This document shows, piece after piece, positions 38,327-48,196 of a DNA stretch of 64,000 nt; position 1 is the stretch's first letter, and each line of letters begins with the position of its first letter. The translations under genes and the position numbers were made by a program. The stretch spans positions 1-64,000 of the forward strand of contig NZ_JABXKQ010000064.1 of the NCBI RefSeq assembly GCF_017114945.1. Reading direction: 5' to 3'. Below the pieces are notes generated by a model, which saw nothing but the letters and a program-made list of their open reading frames with translations, searched no databases and was not told the DNA's origin. Source of the stretch: Nostoc sp. JL34. GTDB lineage: Bacteria > Cyanobacteriota > Cyanobacteriia > Cyanobacteriales > Nostocaceae.

Positions 38327-38818
38327 TTCAAAACGGAATTAGCTGTTATATCAAATCAAGTTTTTGAATTCTTTTATTATCAAGACTTTTCTGGTCAATC
38401 TAACTAAAATAGCAATAGATAGGTGTTGTTTTAGTAATTGAGTGATTATATTTTATGAGATATAACTAGATTTGTCTGTAAACTCTAGTAGTGTTTCCTT
38501 AAAGTTTTTATAAAGATGAATATATGAATTACAAAGTTATTATGAGGAAATGATAGTTTATTTCAAGGCAATTTTTGCGTATGTTGCCATTATAATCCAT
38601 TTTTATCTATATCGAATGCTTTAAAAATTTTGTTGACGATAAATCCAAAAATGCAAAAATTAACATTTTTTAACATTAAAAATATTTACTAAAAAGATAT
38701 TTTTTTTAATCCGATCAAGAGGATTTTTTACGAAAAATCTAAATCAAATATTCTTTTTAAAAATAATTATTAAAATCTACTTACTCGCTTGATAAATTCA
38801 TCTGTTTTAGTTTTTATC
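38327..38818. other. Very AT-rich intergenic region
   Basis: A roughly 490-nt AT-rich stretch upstream of the conserved hypothetical gene, with long T and A runs around 38640-38780. It likely contains its promoter. No RNA gene or ORF was recognised. Confidence 0.45.
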
Positions 38819-39036
38819 TATAGGACTCCTATTTGATTTTTGAACAAACAAAACTCAATGTACCTTTGTTCTTTATTTACTGTTTCTACGAGTTATTCAG
38901 GAATCAAATCAGATTCCTAAATATGATTCGTATTTAATTGAGTGAAAAAACTCAGTACAATTCAAAGAGCCTTTTTTACCGTTGTTATTTGCCTACTAAG
39001 GCAAATAAGTTTTCAAAATAAAAGCGGATTCCTATA
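38819..39036. mobile_element. Probable MITE with imperfect terminal inverted repeats and TA target duplication
   Basis: The left end (from 38821) TAGGACTCCTATTTGATTTT and the right end (reverse complement from 39034) TAGGAATCCGCTTTTATTTT match at about 18 of the first 24 positions. Both are flanked by TA (38819-38820 and 39035-39036), as expected for an IS630/Tc1-mariner type target duplication. The 214-bp body has no ORF but contains internal hairpins (GGAATC/GATTCC near 38900 and TTTGCCT/AGGCAAA near 38988-39005). This is the layout of a non-autonomous miniature element. Confidence 0.55.
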
Positions 39037-39271
39037 GATATTTAGTTAATATTGGCTAGATTTTTAATTAAACCTCGTCCATTTTACAACCTGGAATTAT
39101 TCAGGAGAGTATATTATTAGGTCGTGACTTGAGTTCTGAGCTTTCTCTAATTCCACAAACTATGGTTTTTAAAATAGACGCGCTTTAGGTTAGTTTATGT
39201 TTTATTACCGCTATGACAAGTTTTATCGAACTTAATTGGAACACAAAACTTGACAATTGCCAACACAAAAT

Positions 39272-39904
39272 TCAGATAATGGAATCAGCACTCAGGTGCT
39301 TGTGCAATAACATCTGATTTGAACGTCTCAGGAGAAATGTATTCCAATTCGATTCTACTTTATGCACCCGATATCCCAGCTTGAAATAAAGCTGTCTTGC
39401 TTGATGATTATTTTCTAAAACATGGAGATATAAGTCTTGAAATCCCCACTCGCGAGAGACTTTTTCACAGCTAGTAAGTAATCCTGAAGCCACGCCATGC
39501 CTACGGTATTTTGGGTGAACCGCTAAATTAGATAAGTAAGGAAAACCTACGCCAACCTGGCTCCATGAATCACTGTAACGTACACCCATCTCCACACTTC
39601 CCACTAAGTTATTAGCTTCACCAGTAGTAGCTTCAAGAGCAACTAAACAAAGATGACGGGGCGCAGGTGATGCCATCCGATGTCTTAAGTCTTCATAAAT
39701 ACCTAGACGTAGTAATGGGAAAGCCCATCCCCATATACCCTTGTGAGAGTGAAAGCTTTCAGTAATAATTTGGGCAACACCAATCAAATCAGCAGGTGTG
39801 GCCGTACGAATTTGAAATTGGCAGGAAGCTGGATCGATTGGCAATTGGTGGTATGGATGAAAAAACCGATATTTCAAGGCTAGTTTAGTATTGATTTTAT
39901 TCAA
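39272..39904 (-). CDS. GNAT family N-acetyltransferase
   Basis: This 210-residue protein has a GNAT fold: IRTATPADLIGVAQIITESF at the start of the domain, the beta-4 strand LSNLAVHPKYRRHGVASGLL with the acetyl-CoA pyrophosphate loop RRHGVA, and LYLHVLENNHQARQLYFKLGY near the C-terminus. It acetylates an amine on an unknown substrate (small molecule, protein or aminoglycoside). About 30 N-terminal residues precede the domain. It stands alone between long gaps. Confidence 0.85.
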   Translation of the reverse strand: MNKINTKLALKYRFFHPYHQLPIDPASCQFQIRTATPADLIGVAQIITESFHSHKGIWGWAFPLLRLGIYEDLRHRMASPAPRHLCLVALEATTGEANNLVGSVEMGVRYSDSWSQVGVGFPYLSNLAVHPKYRRHGVASGLLTSCEKVSREWGFQDLYLHVLENNHQARQLYFKLGYRVHKVESNWNTFLLRRSNQMLLHKHLSADSII

Positions 39905-40792
39905 CGAAAATTTCTCAAATATCCTAAAACACCATTTTAACTAAATGAAAACTTAATAGCTGTCCAGAAAATTGAACTGACTGGATATTACTAATTCGTT
40001 TTTGCTTGTGGCTCAAACAAAGTTTTACACTTTAGTTTGGGGTTTTATAACCTGCGTTTTTGAAAGAGTCTTAGGAGTTACAGCTTCATAAAGCTATAAC
40101 CTGAAATTCAGTAGATTCACTGCATCCTTTGTTTTAAGTAGAGAGAATATCAGACTAATTACCACAAAAACATCTGTAAAGTGGTACAGGTTTGGGTTAG
40201 TGGGCAGAAAAATAGCATAACTTGTCCGTAAGCAGCACCTATAAAATTGTTAAGTAAGTACACCATCGGCAAACTCTGGTTTCAAACTACCCTTGGTTGC
40301 AGTACTGGACTTGTTTTTGCAGTTGCCGCCACACTTAGACAAATTTGCTACTAAGTGATAAAAATAGGCTGTACAGCTACCAGGACAAGAATCTACAAGG
40401 TTCTCTCATCCTTAATCTCTAACTCTTCAACCAATACAACTTGTCTTAATGATAGTTCTGATTGCTAAATTAGAAAGAGGTATTTGTCTAATAGTATACT
40501 TTGGCTTTAAATCTTATTGTTTTAATTTTGTTGACTCTACCATGACTACCATAAATAAAATTTACCTGCAAGTGTTAGTACAACTGCTACAAAGGGAAAA
40601 CTTAATATGCAGCTTCATCTGGATTTTTCAGCTAGCTATGAGCGCTGTATGTAGTATCAGACATTGCTCACAGGAGGTGAAGGAAGATTTGGCAAGCAAG
40701 CGTCGACTCTGTAACACTAAAACAGACTATGAAAGCAATTACACTGCACCAAAGCAAACGGTAATCGGCACAAGCCATTGAGACGAATTACT
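39905..40792. other. Long intergenic region upstream of cyaC
   Basis: About 890 nt without a supported gene. A plus-strand open frame (40449-40781) has poor coding character: many Cys, Ile and Phe codons in AT-rich DNA and no domain. The region probably holds the cyaC promoter and leader. Confidence 0.45.
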
Positions 40793-40939
40793 GTGAGTAA
40801 ACGCTCCTACACTCAGCAGTCATGTAGCCAAACAGCCTTATTGGTCGAAATGCTCTGCTCTCAACTGACTCAGAAAAATCCTTACCTGATCAGATTATTC
40901 TTTATCCGACTGCCGTTGCAGCAGGAAAGCGGTGCATGA
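40793..40939 (+). CDS. Possible 48-codon leader ORF overlapping cyaC
   Basis: A GTG-initiated frame beginning MSKRSYTQQSCSQTALLVEM ends at TGA 40937-40939, overlapping the cyaC ATG (40936) in an ATGA arrangement that would allow translational coupling. No family is recognised, and a 48-codon frame can arise by chance, so confidence is low. Confidence 0.2.
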   Translation: MSKRSYTQQSCSQTALLVEMLCSQLTQKNPYLIRLFFIRLPLQQESGA

Positions 40940-43900
40940 AATCCCAAGCAAACAGTAAGCCTAAAATTTTGGTTGTCGATGATGAACCAGACAACCTTGA
41001 CTTGCTTTACCGTACTTTCTATCGCGACTATAAGGTGCTAAGGGCAACCTCTGGCCCTGCGGCCCTCGATCTGCTGGCTCAAGAGGGAGAGGTCGCAGTG
41101 ATCATCTCCGATCAGCGGATGCCGATGATGAGCGGTACAGAATTTTTGAGCCTGACAGCAACTCAATATCCAGATATTATCCGGATTATTCTAACTGGCT
41201 ACACCGATGTCGAAGACCTGGTGGAAGCAATCAACGCTGGTAAGGTATTCAAATATGTCACCAAACCGTGGGAAGCTGAGGAACTCAAAGCGGTGGTACG
41301 CCAAGCTTTGGATACCCACAATGTCCTCAGAGCCAGAACCCGCGAACTTACCCGCACACTCCGTCAAGAATCGCTACTGAATAGCGTTACAAATACTATT
41401 CGCAGTGCTTTAGACTACAGACAAATTTTGCAGGCAATTGTAGACACAGTAGGTCATATGTTGGAGGTGGATGTCTGTCTGTTGCGTCCCTTCCAAGATG
41501 AGCAGTTAGCAGATAAAGGATTCATTTATCAGAAGGCTCTTTCTGAAGAAGCTCTTGAGCAGGGAAGCATAGGGGAAGTTGCACTAAGTCTTTCCCCTTT
41601 GCCCTCCATCCCTTCTGCTCCCCATCCTCTTGTTTCTCCTCTGCCTATTTTGGCTCAGACGGTATGGGAAACCCGCGAAGTCCAGGTGATTCACGATGTG
41701 ATTGATGATCAGCGCATTCACGGTGATACTCCTGAACTGCGCGAACGTGGGGCCGCTTTTGCTGCCGCGAACATTTGTTCTAGTTTAGTTGTGCCATTAA
41801 TCTGCCAACAAGAACTGATGGCAGTGCTAGCACTGCACCAGTGTTCTCTGCCTCGCTTTTGGGGGGAAGAAGAGGTGCAGTTAGTATTGATGGTAGCGGA
41901 TCAAGCAGCCTTAGCTTTGTCTCAGGCTTATGCTTACGAACAAGTACGTGCCCTTGCCAAGCGAGAAGCCCTAATTAATACGATTACTAGCGCGATTCGT
42001 TCTAGCCTAGATCCTCAAGATATCTTTGCGGCGATCACTCAGCAATTGGGACAAGCTTTACAAGTTGATGGCTGTGTCCTGTCTTTGTGGACAGAGGAAG
42101 ACGAGTTTGTCGAGTGTGTGGGCTTGTATGACAGTTTTCAACATCCAGAAAATTTACAATCGCCAGCCCCAGTCCATAACTCAAGTAGTAATAATCACCT
42201 ACCAACCCAGAGATTACCCTATTCTCAAGCATCTATACAAGAGAATCCCATCCTCCAACAGATGCTACAGACACATGAACCCGTAGTAATTGGTAATGTA
42301 AGCCATTCTCCCTCTGATGTGCGGGGTTTTGATTTGCCTTTAAAAACGCCTGCGCGATCACTAATGTTTGTGCCATTGTTGGCTGACGGTAAATGCATCG
42401 GTAGTATTACGTTACATGAAGGTAAAAAAGTACGTCAGTGGCTACCGTCTGATATCGATTTGGCCAAAGCAGTAGCAGCGCAAGCAGCGATCGCTGTCCA
42501 ACAGTCACACTTGTATGAAAAAACTCGCCAACAAGCTGAACGCTTACTGGAATTAGACAAACAAAAAACCGAATTTTTCCAAAATATTTCCCATGAGTTT
42601 CGCACACCGATTACCTTGATTCAAGGGCCTTTAGAGTCGGCGGTGGCGGCTGGTGAGGGATTATCTTACTCTCAAAGTGCGATCGCCCTGCGTAACTCCC
42701 GCCGCCTCCTGCGACTGGTAAATCAACTCCTGGATTTACAACGCCTGAATGCGGGGAGAATGCAGCCAAATTTCCATCCCTGCGATTTAGTCGAATTTGT
42801 CAGCCAAATTGTAGAGTCTTTTCGCCCTTACTGTGAGAAAAAAGGACTACATCTCACTACCCAGTTAGATCAATGTTCTACGGTGTACTTGGATATGGAA
42901 AAATTTGACAAGGTGGTTTATAACCTCCTGTCAAATGCTATGAAGTTTACTCCTGAAGGTGGCACGATCAGTATCAGATTAAAATCTGAGCGCGATCGCT
43001 GCATATTGCAAGTACAAGATACTGGAATTGGGATTGTTAAGGAACAAATTCCCCACTTATTTGAGCGCTTCCGTCAAGCTGAAGGTTCCGCAAACCGGTC
43101 CTATGAAGGCAGTGGTTTGGGTTTAGCTTTAGTTAAAGAATTGGTCGAATTACACGGTGGTCAAGTCACTGTAGAATCAGTTTACGGTCAAGGCACTACC
43201 TTTAGTTTATGGCTTGTGACTGGAAATGCTCATTTACCCGCACGGCAAGTATTAGAAACGCCTACTGAACTCAACACGAACCGCGCTAGCGTAGAATTGG
43301 CTGATTTAGAACTGGTAGAGTCAACAACAGACAATATTGAAGATATTACAACAAACTTCTCCCCCAGTATTGATACTCAAGACTCAGCACTTAAGATTAA
43401 AACTCAGCACTCAATTTTAGTTGTAGATGACAACCCGGATTTGCGAACCTATGTATCTGAAATTTTCCGCCGCAACGGCTATCATGTGCAGACAGCTCGT
43501 AATGGTTATGAAGGGCACAGTATAGCTAAAGAGATTATACCCAGCTTGATTGTGACTGACTTAATGATGCCTTTGGTTAGCGGACTTGAGATGATTCGGA
43601 TGATCCGCAATGAGGAGAAGTTGAAAGGAACACCAATCATTCTGCTGACAGCGAAAGTTGACGAGGAAACCCGCATCGAAGGTACAGAACATGGTGCGGA
43701 TGCTTATTTAGCAAAACCATTCAACGATCGGGAACTTTTGGCGGAAGTTAGGAATCTTTTAGCGTTGAAAGAAAATGAACGGCGAATTGTGGAGTTAAAC
43801 ACTTATCTAACAGAATCGGTGCTAAAGCGCTTTTTGCCTGCTGTGTTGGTGCAAAAAGCCGCAACCGGAGATTTAACGTTAGATTTGCGCCCAGAACCAC

Positions 43901-44487
43901 GCTTAATTACAGTTTTGTTTAGTGACATCGTGGGTTTTACACAGCTATCAAATACTCTCAGATCCCGACGAGTCGCAGAGTTGCTAAATGAATATTTAGA
44001 AGCTATGACCAAGGTTGTATTTGGTAATGGCGGCACTGTAGATAAATTTATGGGAGACGCTATCTTAGCTTTATACGGAGCGCCCGAAGAACTAACCCCC
44101 AATGAACAAGTGCGTCGTGCTATCAATACAGCAAGAGCAATGCACCGCTCACTGGCTGTATTAAACGAACGCTGGCGAGAGCAAGGTGTATTTGATGGCG
44201 ACAGACTTACTAGCGTGCAGTTTCGGTGTGGTATCCACCAAGGTACTGCTGTTGTGGGCATGTTTGGTAGCGCGGAACGTGCCGATTATACTGCTATTGG
44301 CCCAAGTGTAAATATCGCTGCAAGGTTGCAAGCTGCCGCTGTTCCCGGTACGATCCTGGTTTCTGCTGCCGTCGCAGATTATTTGCAGGAAGAAGAAATT
44401 ACTAAAGGTAGTCCCCTAGAACTTAAAGGAGTAGATGAAACAGTTTTGACTTTCGCTGTTTCACCAGAGGTAATGGTTAATCGCTAA
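40936..44487 (+). CDS. cyaC: Hybrid two-component sensor/adenylate cyclase CyaC
   Basis: This 1183-residue signalling hub makes cAMP under control of phosphorelay. Domains in order: receiver 1 (about 8-125, D59 in VIISDQRMPM), two GAF domains (about 150-320 and 350-530), histidine kinase dimerisation domain with H553 in ISHEFRTPITL, ATPase domain (about 660-770, DTGIGIVKEQ and GSGLGLALVKEL), receiver 2 (about 825-945, D875 in LIVTDLMMPLVSG), and a C-terminal class III cyclase domain with metal Asp D997 in LFSDIVGFTQLS and D1041 in KFMGDAILALYG. This receiver-kinase-receiver-cyclase order is that of CyaC in Anabaena and Spirulina. All catalytic residues look intact. A TonB-like gene follows 68 nt downstream. 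Confidence 0.93.
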   Translation: MKSQANSKPKILVVDDEPDNLDLLYRTFYRDYKVLRATSGPAALDLLAQEGEVAVIISDQRMPMMSGTEFLSLTATQYPDIIRIILTGYTDVEDLVEAINAGKVFKYVTKPWEAEELKAVVRQALDTHNVLRARTRELTRTLRQESLLNSVTNTIRSALDYRQILQAIVDTVGHMLEVDVCLLRPFQDEQLADKGFIYQKALSEEALEQGSIGEVALSLSPLPSIPSAPHPLVSPLPILAQTVWETREVQVIHDVIDDQRIHGDTPELRERGAAFAAANICSSLVVPLICQQELMAVLALHQCSLPRFWGEEEVQLVLMVADQAALALSQAYAYEQVRALAKREALINTITSAIRSSLDPQDIFAAITQQLGQALQVDGCVLSLWTEEDEFVECVGLYDSFQHPENLQSPAPVHNSSSNNHLPTQRLPYSQASIQENPILQQMLQTHEPVVIGNVSHSPSDVRGFDLPLKTPARSLMFVPLLADGKCIGSITLHEGKKVRQWLPSDIDLAKAVAAQAAIAVQQSHLYEKTRQQAERLLELDKQKTEFFQNISHEFRTPITLIQGPLESAVAAGEGLSYSQSAIALRNSRRLLRLVNQLLDLQRLNAGRMQPNFHPCDLVEFVSQIVESFRPYCEKKGLHLTTQLDQCSTVYLDMEKFDKVVYNLLSNAMKFTPEGGTISIRLKSERDRCILQVQDTGIGIVKEQIPHLFERFRQAEGSANRSYEGSGLGLALVKELVELHGGQVTVESVYGQGTTFSLWLVTGNAHLPARQVLETPTELNTNRASVELADLELVESTTDNIEDITTNFSPSIDTQDSALKIKTQHSILVVDDNPDLRTYVSEIFRRNGYHVQTARNGYEGHSIAKEIIPSLIVTDLMMPLVSGLEMIRMIRNEEKLKGTPIILLTAKVDEETRIEGTEHGADAYLAKPFNDRELLAEVRNLLALKENERRIVELNTYLTESVLKRFLPAVLVQKAATGDLTLDLRPEPRLITVLFSDIVGFTQLSNTLRSRRVAELLNEYLEAMTKVVFGNGGTVDKFMGDAILALYGAPEELTPNEQVRRAINTARAMHRSLAVLNERWREQGVFDGDRLTSVQFRCGIHQGTAVVGMFGSAERADYTAIGPSVNIAARLQAAAVPGTILVSAAVADYLQEEEITKGSPLELKGVDETVLTFAVSPEVMVNR

Positions 44488-44555
44488 AATTTAGACTGGT
44501 ATTTTAAAGCATTACCAATGAGTAAGAGTGCCTAATCATATCCAGTTTATATAAT

Positions 44556-45743
44556 ATGACACCATCGGTTGCAGATAAAACACCAATTCCAGCCCAGGTC
44601 TGGAGACGACACACCGATCCACCAGGTTTGTGGATTTTTGTCGTTATCAGTTCAGTCTCTCTGCACTTGCTGGTGTTCTGGCTAATGCGCTCATCTAATG
44701 CATTTAGTCTGTGGTTTCCCCAGCAAAATCAATCTGCTGTTCCCATTGAATTGATAGACATTGCTCCTAAAACAAAATCAATAATCAAATCAAAATCAAC
44801 AGCTAAAACAGTTTCGTCAAAGCCATTATCCTCAACTCAAAAGTCTGTACCAGCACGTTCATTACAAACAGCACAAACTACGCCTAGAAATCAAGATTTT
44901 GCTGCAATAAATTCTGCGGATAATCTTCAGCAGAAGAGGCGAACTTACGCCTCTAAATCTAATAACCAACCCTTTAGACAACAAAGAGTTCCAACGCCAA
45001 CACCAACACTAACACCTAAACCGACACCGACAGCGACACCAACGCCAACACCAACACTAACACCTAAACCGACAGCAACACCAACACCTAAACCGATACC
45101 TAAACCGACAGCCACATTGACACCTACAGTTCCAGCCGGTAATTTACCTTGGAAGCGCCGTCAAGAAATCAAACTGGGAAAGGGAACGCCACTACCAACA
45201 GGTATTCCATCAAATCGACCAGTTTCAGAACCTGAAAACAGAACAACTCCAGCAACTCCGACTAGGGAAACTCTAGCAACCCCGACTAGAGAAACTCCAG
45301 CAACTCCGACTAGAGAAACTCCAGCAACTCCGACTGGGGGAGCATCGGTAGCAATAGTAGCTCCTTTGCTTAGAGATGAAGTAAGTAATCTGATACAATC
45401 AGGAAGATTACGACAAGATGCTTTACCCGACGTTATCGCTTTATATAGGGGAAGCAACACAAAACAATTAGACTCGAGTTTTCTTGTCCACAATTCTGGA
45501 CTTGAGCCAGCACAGCTGTTGGCTAGCTTAATAATTGATAACAATGGCAACTTTCAACAGGCTGTAGTTCTAGAAATACAACCATCAACACTGCAAAGTG
45601 AAAAAAGCACATACGAGCAAGTCCTCAGCGAAGTTTTCAAAACAGAAAACTTTCTTGCTGCCCACAATAACGATGGCACAAAACCAGAATTGAGCAATCT
45701 GTATGTGAGGATTAAAATCCAACCCGCTAATTCTACTAACTAA
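44556..45743 (+). CDS. TonB-like protein with Pro/Thr-rich periplasmic linker
   Basis: This 395-residue protein has one N-terminal transmembrane helix (about 27-44, FVVISSVSLHLLVFWLM) followed by VPIELIDIAP, as in TonB/TolA-type proteins. A long Pro/Thr/Lys-rich periplasmic linker follows (PTPTPTLTPKPT and TPTRETPA repeats), then a conserved C-terminal domain of about 120 residues (LLASLIIDNNGNFQQAVVLE, VRIKIQP) resembling a TonB C-terminal fold. It could transduce force or span the periplasm to an outer-membrane partner. No exbB/exbD is adjacent. It follows cyaC on the same strand at 68 nt, so co-transcription is possible. Confidence 0.7.
   Translation: MTPSVADKTPIPAQVWRRHTDPPGLWIFVVISSVSLHLLVFWLMRSSNAFSLWFPQQNQSAVPIELIDIAPKTKSIIKSKSTAKTVSSKPLSSTQKSVPARSLQTAQTTPRNQDFAAINSADNLQQKRRTYASKSNNQPFRQQRVPTPTPTLTPKPTPTATPTPTPTLTPKPTATPTPKPIPKPTATLTPTVPAGNLPWKRRQEIKLGKGTPLPTGIPSNRPVSEPENRTTPATPTRETLATPTRETPATPTRETPATPTGGASVAIVAPLLRDEVSNLIQSGRLRQDALPDVIALYRGSNTKQLDSSFLVHNSGLEPAQLLASLIIDNNGNFQQAVVLEIQPSTLQSEKSTYEQVLSEVFKTENFLAAHNNDGTKPELSNLYVRIKIQPANSTN
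44990..45345 (+). repeat. Coding low-complexity repeats in the TonB-like linker
   Basis: Two zones are seen: ccaacaccaacactaacacc-type repeats (44990-45120) encoding Pro/Thr/Lys, and four 24-bp units of ActCCGACTAGaGAAACTCC type at about 45250-45345 encoding TPTRETPA. Both extend the linker. Confidence 0.7.
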
Positions 45744-45793
45744 ATGCTTGAATTTTTACAGAACCTGTGTTAAGTTTATAGGGTTGGAAATTT

Positions 45794-45864
45794 GCGGGCG
45801 TAGTTTAGTGGTAAAACTATAGCCTTCCAAGCTATTAATGCGGGTTCGATTCCCGCCGCCCGCT
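45794..45864 (+). tRNA. tRNA-Gly (anticodon UCC)
   Basis: The acceptor stem GCGGGCG pairs with CGCCCGC, followed by discriminator T. The anticodon stem ATAGC/GCTAT closes loop CTTCCAA with anticodon TCC, reading GGA and GGG. The T-arm CGGG-TTCGATT-CCCG is canonical. Length is 71 nt without encoded CCA. It begins 51 nt after the TonB-like gene. Confidence 0.96.
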
Positions 45865-46160
45865 TAGAGTAAAGTCTGAAATGCACTAGTGCAAGAAGTA
45901 AGTCTGGGATTAGTAAAATAACCAGTTAAACAGCAATTCTAAATTCAAAATTTGATAGTGTGCAGAAATAACTTGACACTGAGAGCAGCCAAATCCAGGA
46001 CAGGTTGAGGAATCAAGAAGACTTTACTTCAACCACATCCCCAATCTGACTACCAACTTGTTCTTTGATAGTTGGTAGAACTCAATCGCGTTTATGATCT
46101 CGGAGTTAACATCCGAGAAATCGCCCAATACGTCTTGATTTTTTGAATTTAGAATTGCTG

Positions 46161-47207
46161 CTAATTGAGATTTTCTAGGCGAATGCGTGGATCGGCTGCT
46201 TTGAGCATCAAGTCGGCGATTAAATTGCCAACAATCAGCAGTACTGCGCCCATTATCAAGCTTGCCATTAATAAATATAAATCTTGAGCTTGTAAAGCCT
46301 GTAAAGCCAATCTCCCTAAACCGGGCCAGTTGAAGAAAAATTCGGCGATGAAGGCACCATTTAATAAACCAGCTAATTCAAAACCCAATAAGGTAATTAA
46401 GGGATTTATGGCGTTGCGGAGTGCATGAACGTAGATAACGCGGTTTTCTGGCAGACCTTTGGCACGAGCCGTTTGAATGTAATCTTGACGCAGGACATCC
46501 AATAATTCACCGCGAGTGATGCGTTGCAAACCAGCAAAACTAGTAATTGAGAGTGCAATGGTGGGTAAAATCATGTGCCAGCCGATATCTAAGATTCTGC
46601 CAAACCACGACAGTTCTGAGTGATTGATGCTAGTCATGCTACCTACGGGGAAAAACGGCGAGGTGATTTGGGCTAAAACTAGCAGCGCTAAGGCAGTGAT
46701 GAAACTGGGAAAGCCTTGTCCAGCGTAACTAATCACCTGTAAAATCCGGTCTGCTGGCTTATTTTGTTTGACAGCGGCAAAGATCCCTAGAGGGATGGCG
46801 ATCGCCCATGTGACAATTAGAGATGCGATCGCTAATAGCAAAGTCGCTGGTACCCTTTCCCACAAAAGCGATGCCACTGAACGTTGATAAATAAAACTCG
46901 TGCCAAAATCCCCCTTTGTCAAGATTCGCCATAGCCACAGCCCAAATTGCTCTGGCCAAGACTTATCCAGACCAAACTGCCGCTTGATTTCTTCAATTCT
47001 TTCTGGAGATATCTTCGGATTTTGCCGCAGCGTATCTACATAATCACCGGGAGCGAGTTGAATGATGAAAAAGGACAACGCTGACGCTAACAACAAAGTC
47101 AGCAGTGCCTGCAATAGCCGCTTTCCCACATAAACAAAAGTTTCGCTCGTGACTAGCCTGATTAGCCAATCCCGACCTGTCTCCAAGGAAATTTTCGTAG
47201 ATGTCAT
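46161..47207 (-). CDS. DppB/OppB-type ABC transporter permease
   Basis: This 348-residue inner-membrane permease of a peptide/nickel-type ABC importer has FIIQLAPGDYVDTLRQNP near the N-terminus and LRQDYIQTARAKGLPENRVIYVHALRNA, the EAA loop that contacts the ATPase, plus six or so transmembrane helices. Its partners (second permease, ATPases, binding protein) are absent from the window, which is common in cyanobacteria where such subunits are scattered. Substrate cannot be told. It lies upstream of nothing on its strand; apt precedes it by about 60 nt in the same direction. Confidence 0.88.
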   Translation of the reverse strand: MTSTKISLETGRDWLIRLVTSETFVYVGKRLLQALLTLLLASALSFFIIQLAPGDYVDTLRQNPKISPERIEEIKRQFGLDKSWPEQFGLWLWRILTKGDFGTSFIYQRSVASLLWERVPATLLLAIASLIVTWAIAIPLGIFAAVKQNKPADRILQVISYAGQGFPSFITALALLVLAQITSPFFPVGSMTSINHSELSWFGRILDIGWHMILPTIALSITSFAGLQRITRGELLDVLRQDYIQTARAKGLPENRVIYVHALRNAINPLITLLGFELAGLLNGAFIAEFFFNWPGLGRLALQALQAQDLYLLMASLIMGAVLLIVGNLIADLMLKAADPRIRLENLN

Positions 47208-47265
47208 TTGTCTTTTGTCCTTTGTCTTTTGTCATTTGTCCTTTGTCTAATGACTAATGACCCAT
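47205..47265. repeat. Short tandem repeats between apt and the permease gene
   Basis: Runs of gtcatttgtcttttgtcc-type heptamers change into aatgactaatgaccc. They fill the gap between apt and the permease start. Confidence 0.7.
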
Positions 47266-47267
47266 GA

Positions 47268-47786
47268 CTAATATTCAATTAAAGAGATAATCGGTACGTC
47301 CGGCAAATATGTACGCCCTTGTAAATCCCGTAGCTCGATAATAAACCCAAAACCTACTAGTTCGCAGCCAATTTTCTGCACTAACTTTGCTGTCGCACTT
47401 GCAGTTCCACCCGTGGCAATCAAATCGTCCACAATCAAAACTCGGCTACCTTGGTGTAAAGCGTCTTGATGCACTTCTAGGCAGTCTGTACCATACTCTA
47501 GTTCATATTCAATTGAGTGAACCGTTGCTGGTAACTTACCTCTTTTGCGGACGGGAATAAACCCAGCTCCTAATTTATAAGCCAGAGGTGAGGCAAAAAT
47601 GAATCCCCTCGACTCCATACCAATGACATAATCAGCCGTTATTCCAGCTTCTTTGCATTTTTGTGTTAAAAAGTCAATAGTGTAGCGCAGTCCCTCTGGA
47701 TCACGCAGTAGCGTAGTAATATCCCGAAATAAAATTCCGGGTTTCGGGAAATCTGGGATGTCACGAACGAGAGACTTTAAATCCAT
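47268..47786 (-). CDS. apt: Adenine phosphoribosyltransferase
   Basis: Apt salvages adenine to AMP using PRPP. The 172-residue protein begins [24 protein letters not shown], which is canonical, and has the PRPP loop [14 protein letters not shown] plus the [16 protein letters not shown] segment. The open frame extends 28 codons upstream (to 47870), but those codons are translated tandem ggggaatg repeats and are not part of the protein. It is 60 nt upstream of the DppB-type permease. Confidence 0.95.
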   Translation of the reverse strand: MDLKSLVRDIPDFPKPGILFRDITTLLRDPEGLRYTIDFLTQKCKEAGITADYVIGMESRGFIFASPLAYKLGAGFIPVRKRGKLPATVHSIEYELEYGTDCLEVHQDALHQGSRVLIVDDLIATGGTASATAKLVQKIGCELVGFGFIIELRDLQGRTYLPDVPIISLIEY

Positions 47787-48196
47787 AAAATGGGGAATGA
47801 GGAGTGGGGAATGGGGAATGGGGCATGGGGAATGAGGGAGATAAATTAATAAGCAATACCCAATGCCCAATGCCCAATTTCAGATACCTGAAAAATCGTA
47901 CACTATAATGTCATACGCTGGGGGTCAAGTGGAGGTCAAGGCTGAAACTTCGCCTTTCATTGACGATAATTAGAATTTAAACCAAGCTAGAAAAGGTATT
48001 GCACTAAGAAATGAGGTGAATTAACTTATGTTTTAAAACTTTGATTTCAATATAGGGAAAACTTTGAGTAGAAAGAGTTAAGTAATGTATATATCAGGTA
48101 GTCATGCTACTGCCACAAGTCTAACGCTCAAGTCTTGACTACCGATCTTAAATTTGTTTTATCTAGTCTGTTGGAACCGCACAAGGTATTTATAGA
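47787..48196. other. Intergenic region with short tandem repeats
   Basis: From 47791 to 47835 tandem gggaatg heptamers occur, followed by ccaatgcccaatgccc-type units to about 47880. The remainder, AT-rich, should contain divergent promoters for apt and the DUF3038 gene. No gene was seen. Confidence 0.55.

Noticed and set aside
40449..40781. 110-codon frame upstream of cyaC
   Set aside because: Unusual composition in AT-rich DNA, no domain, no ribosome-binding site; treated as non-coding.
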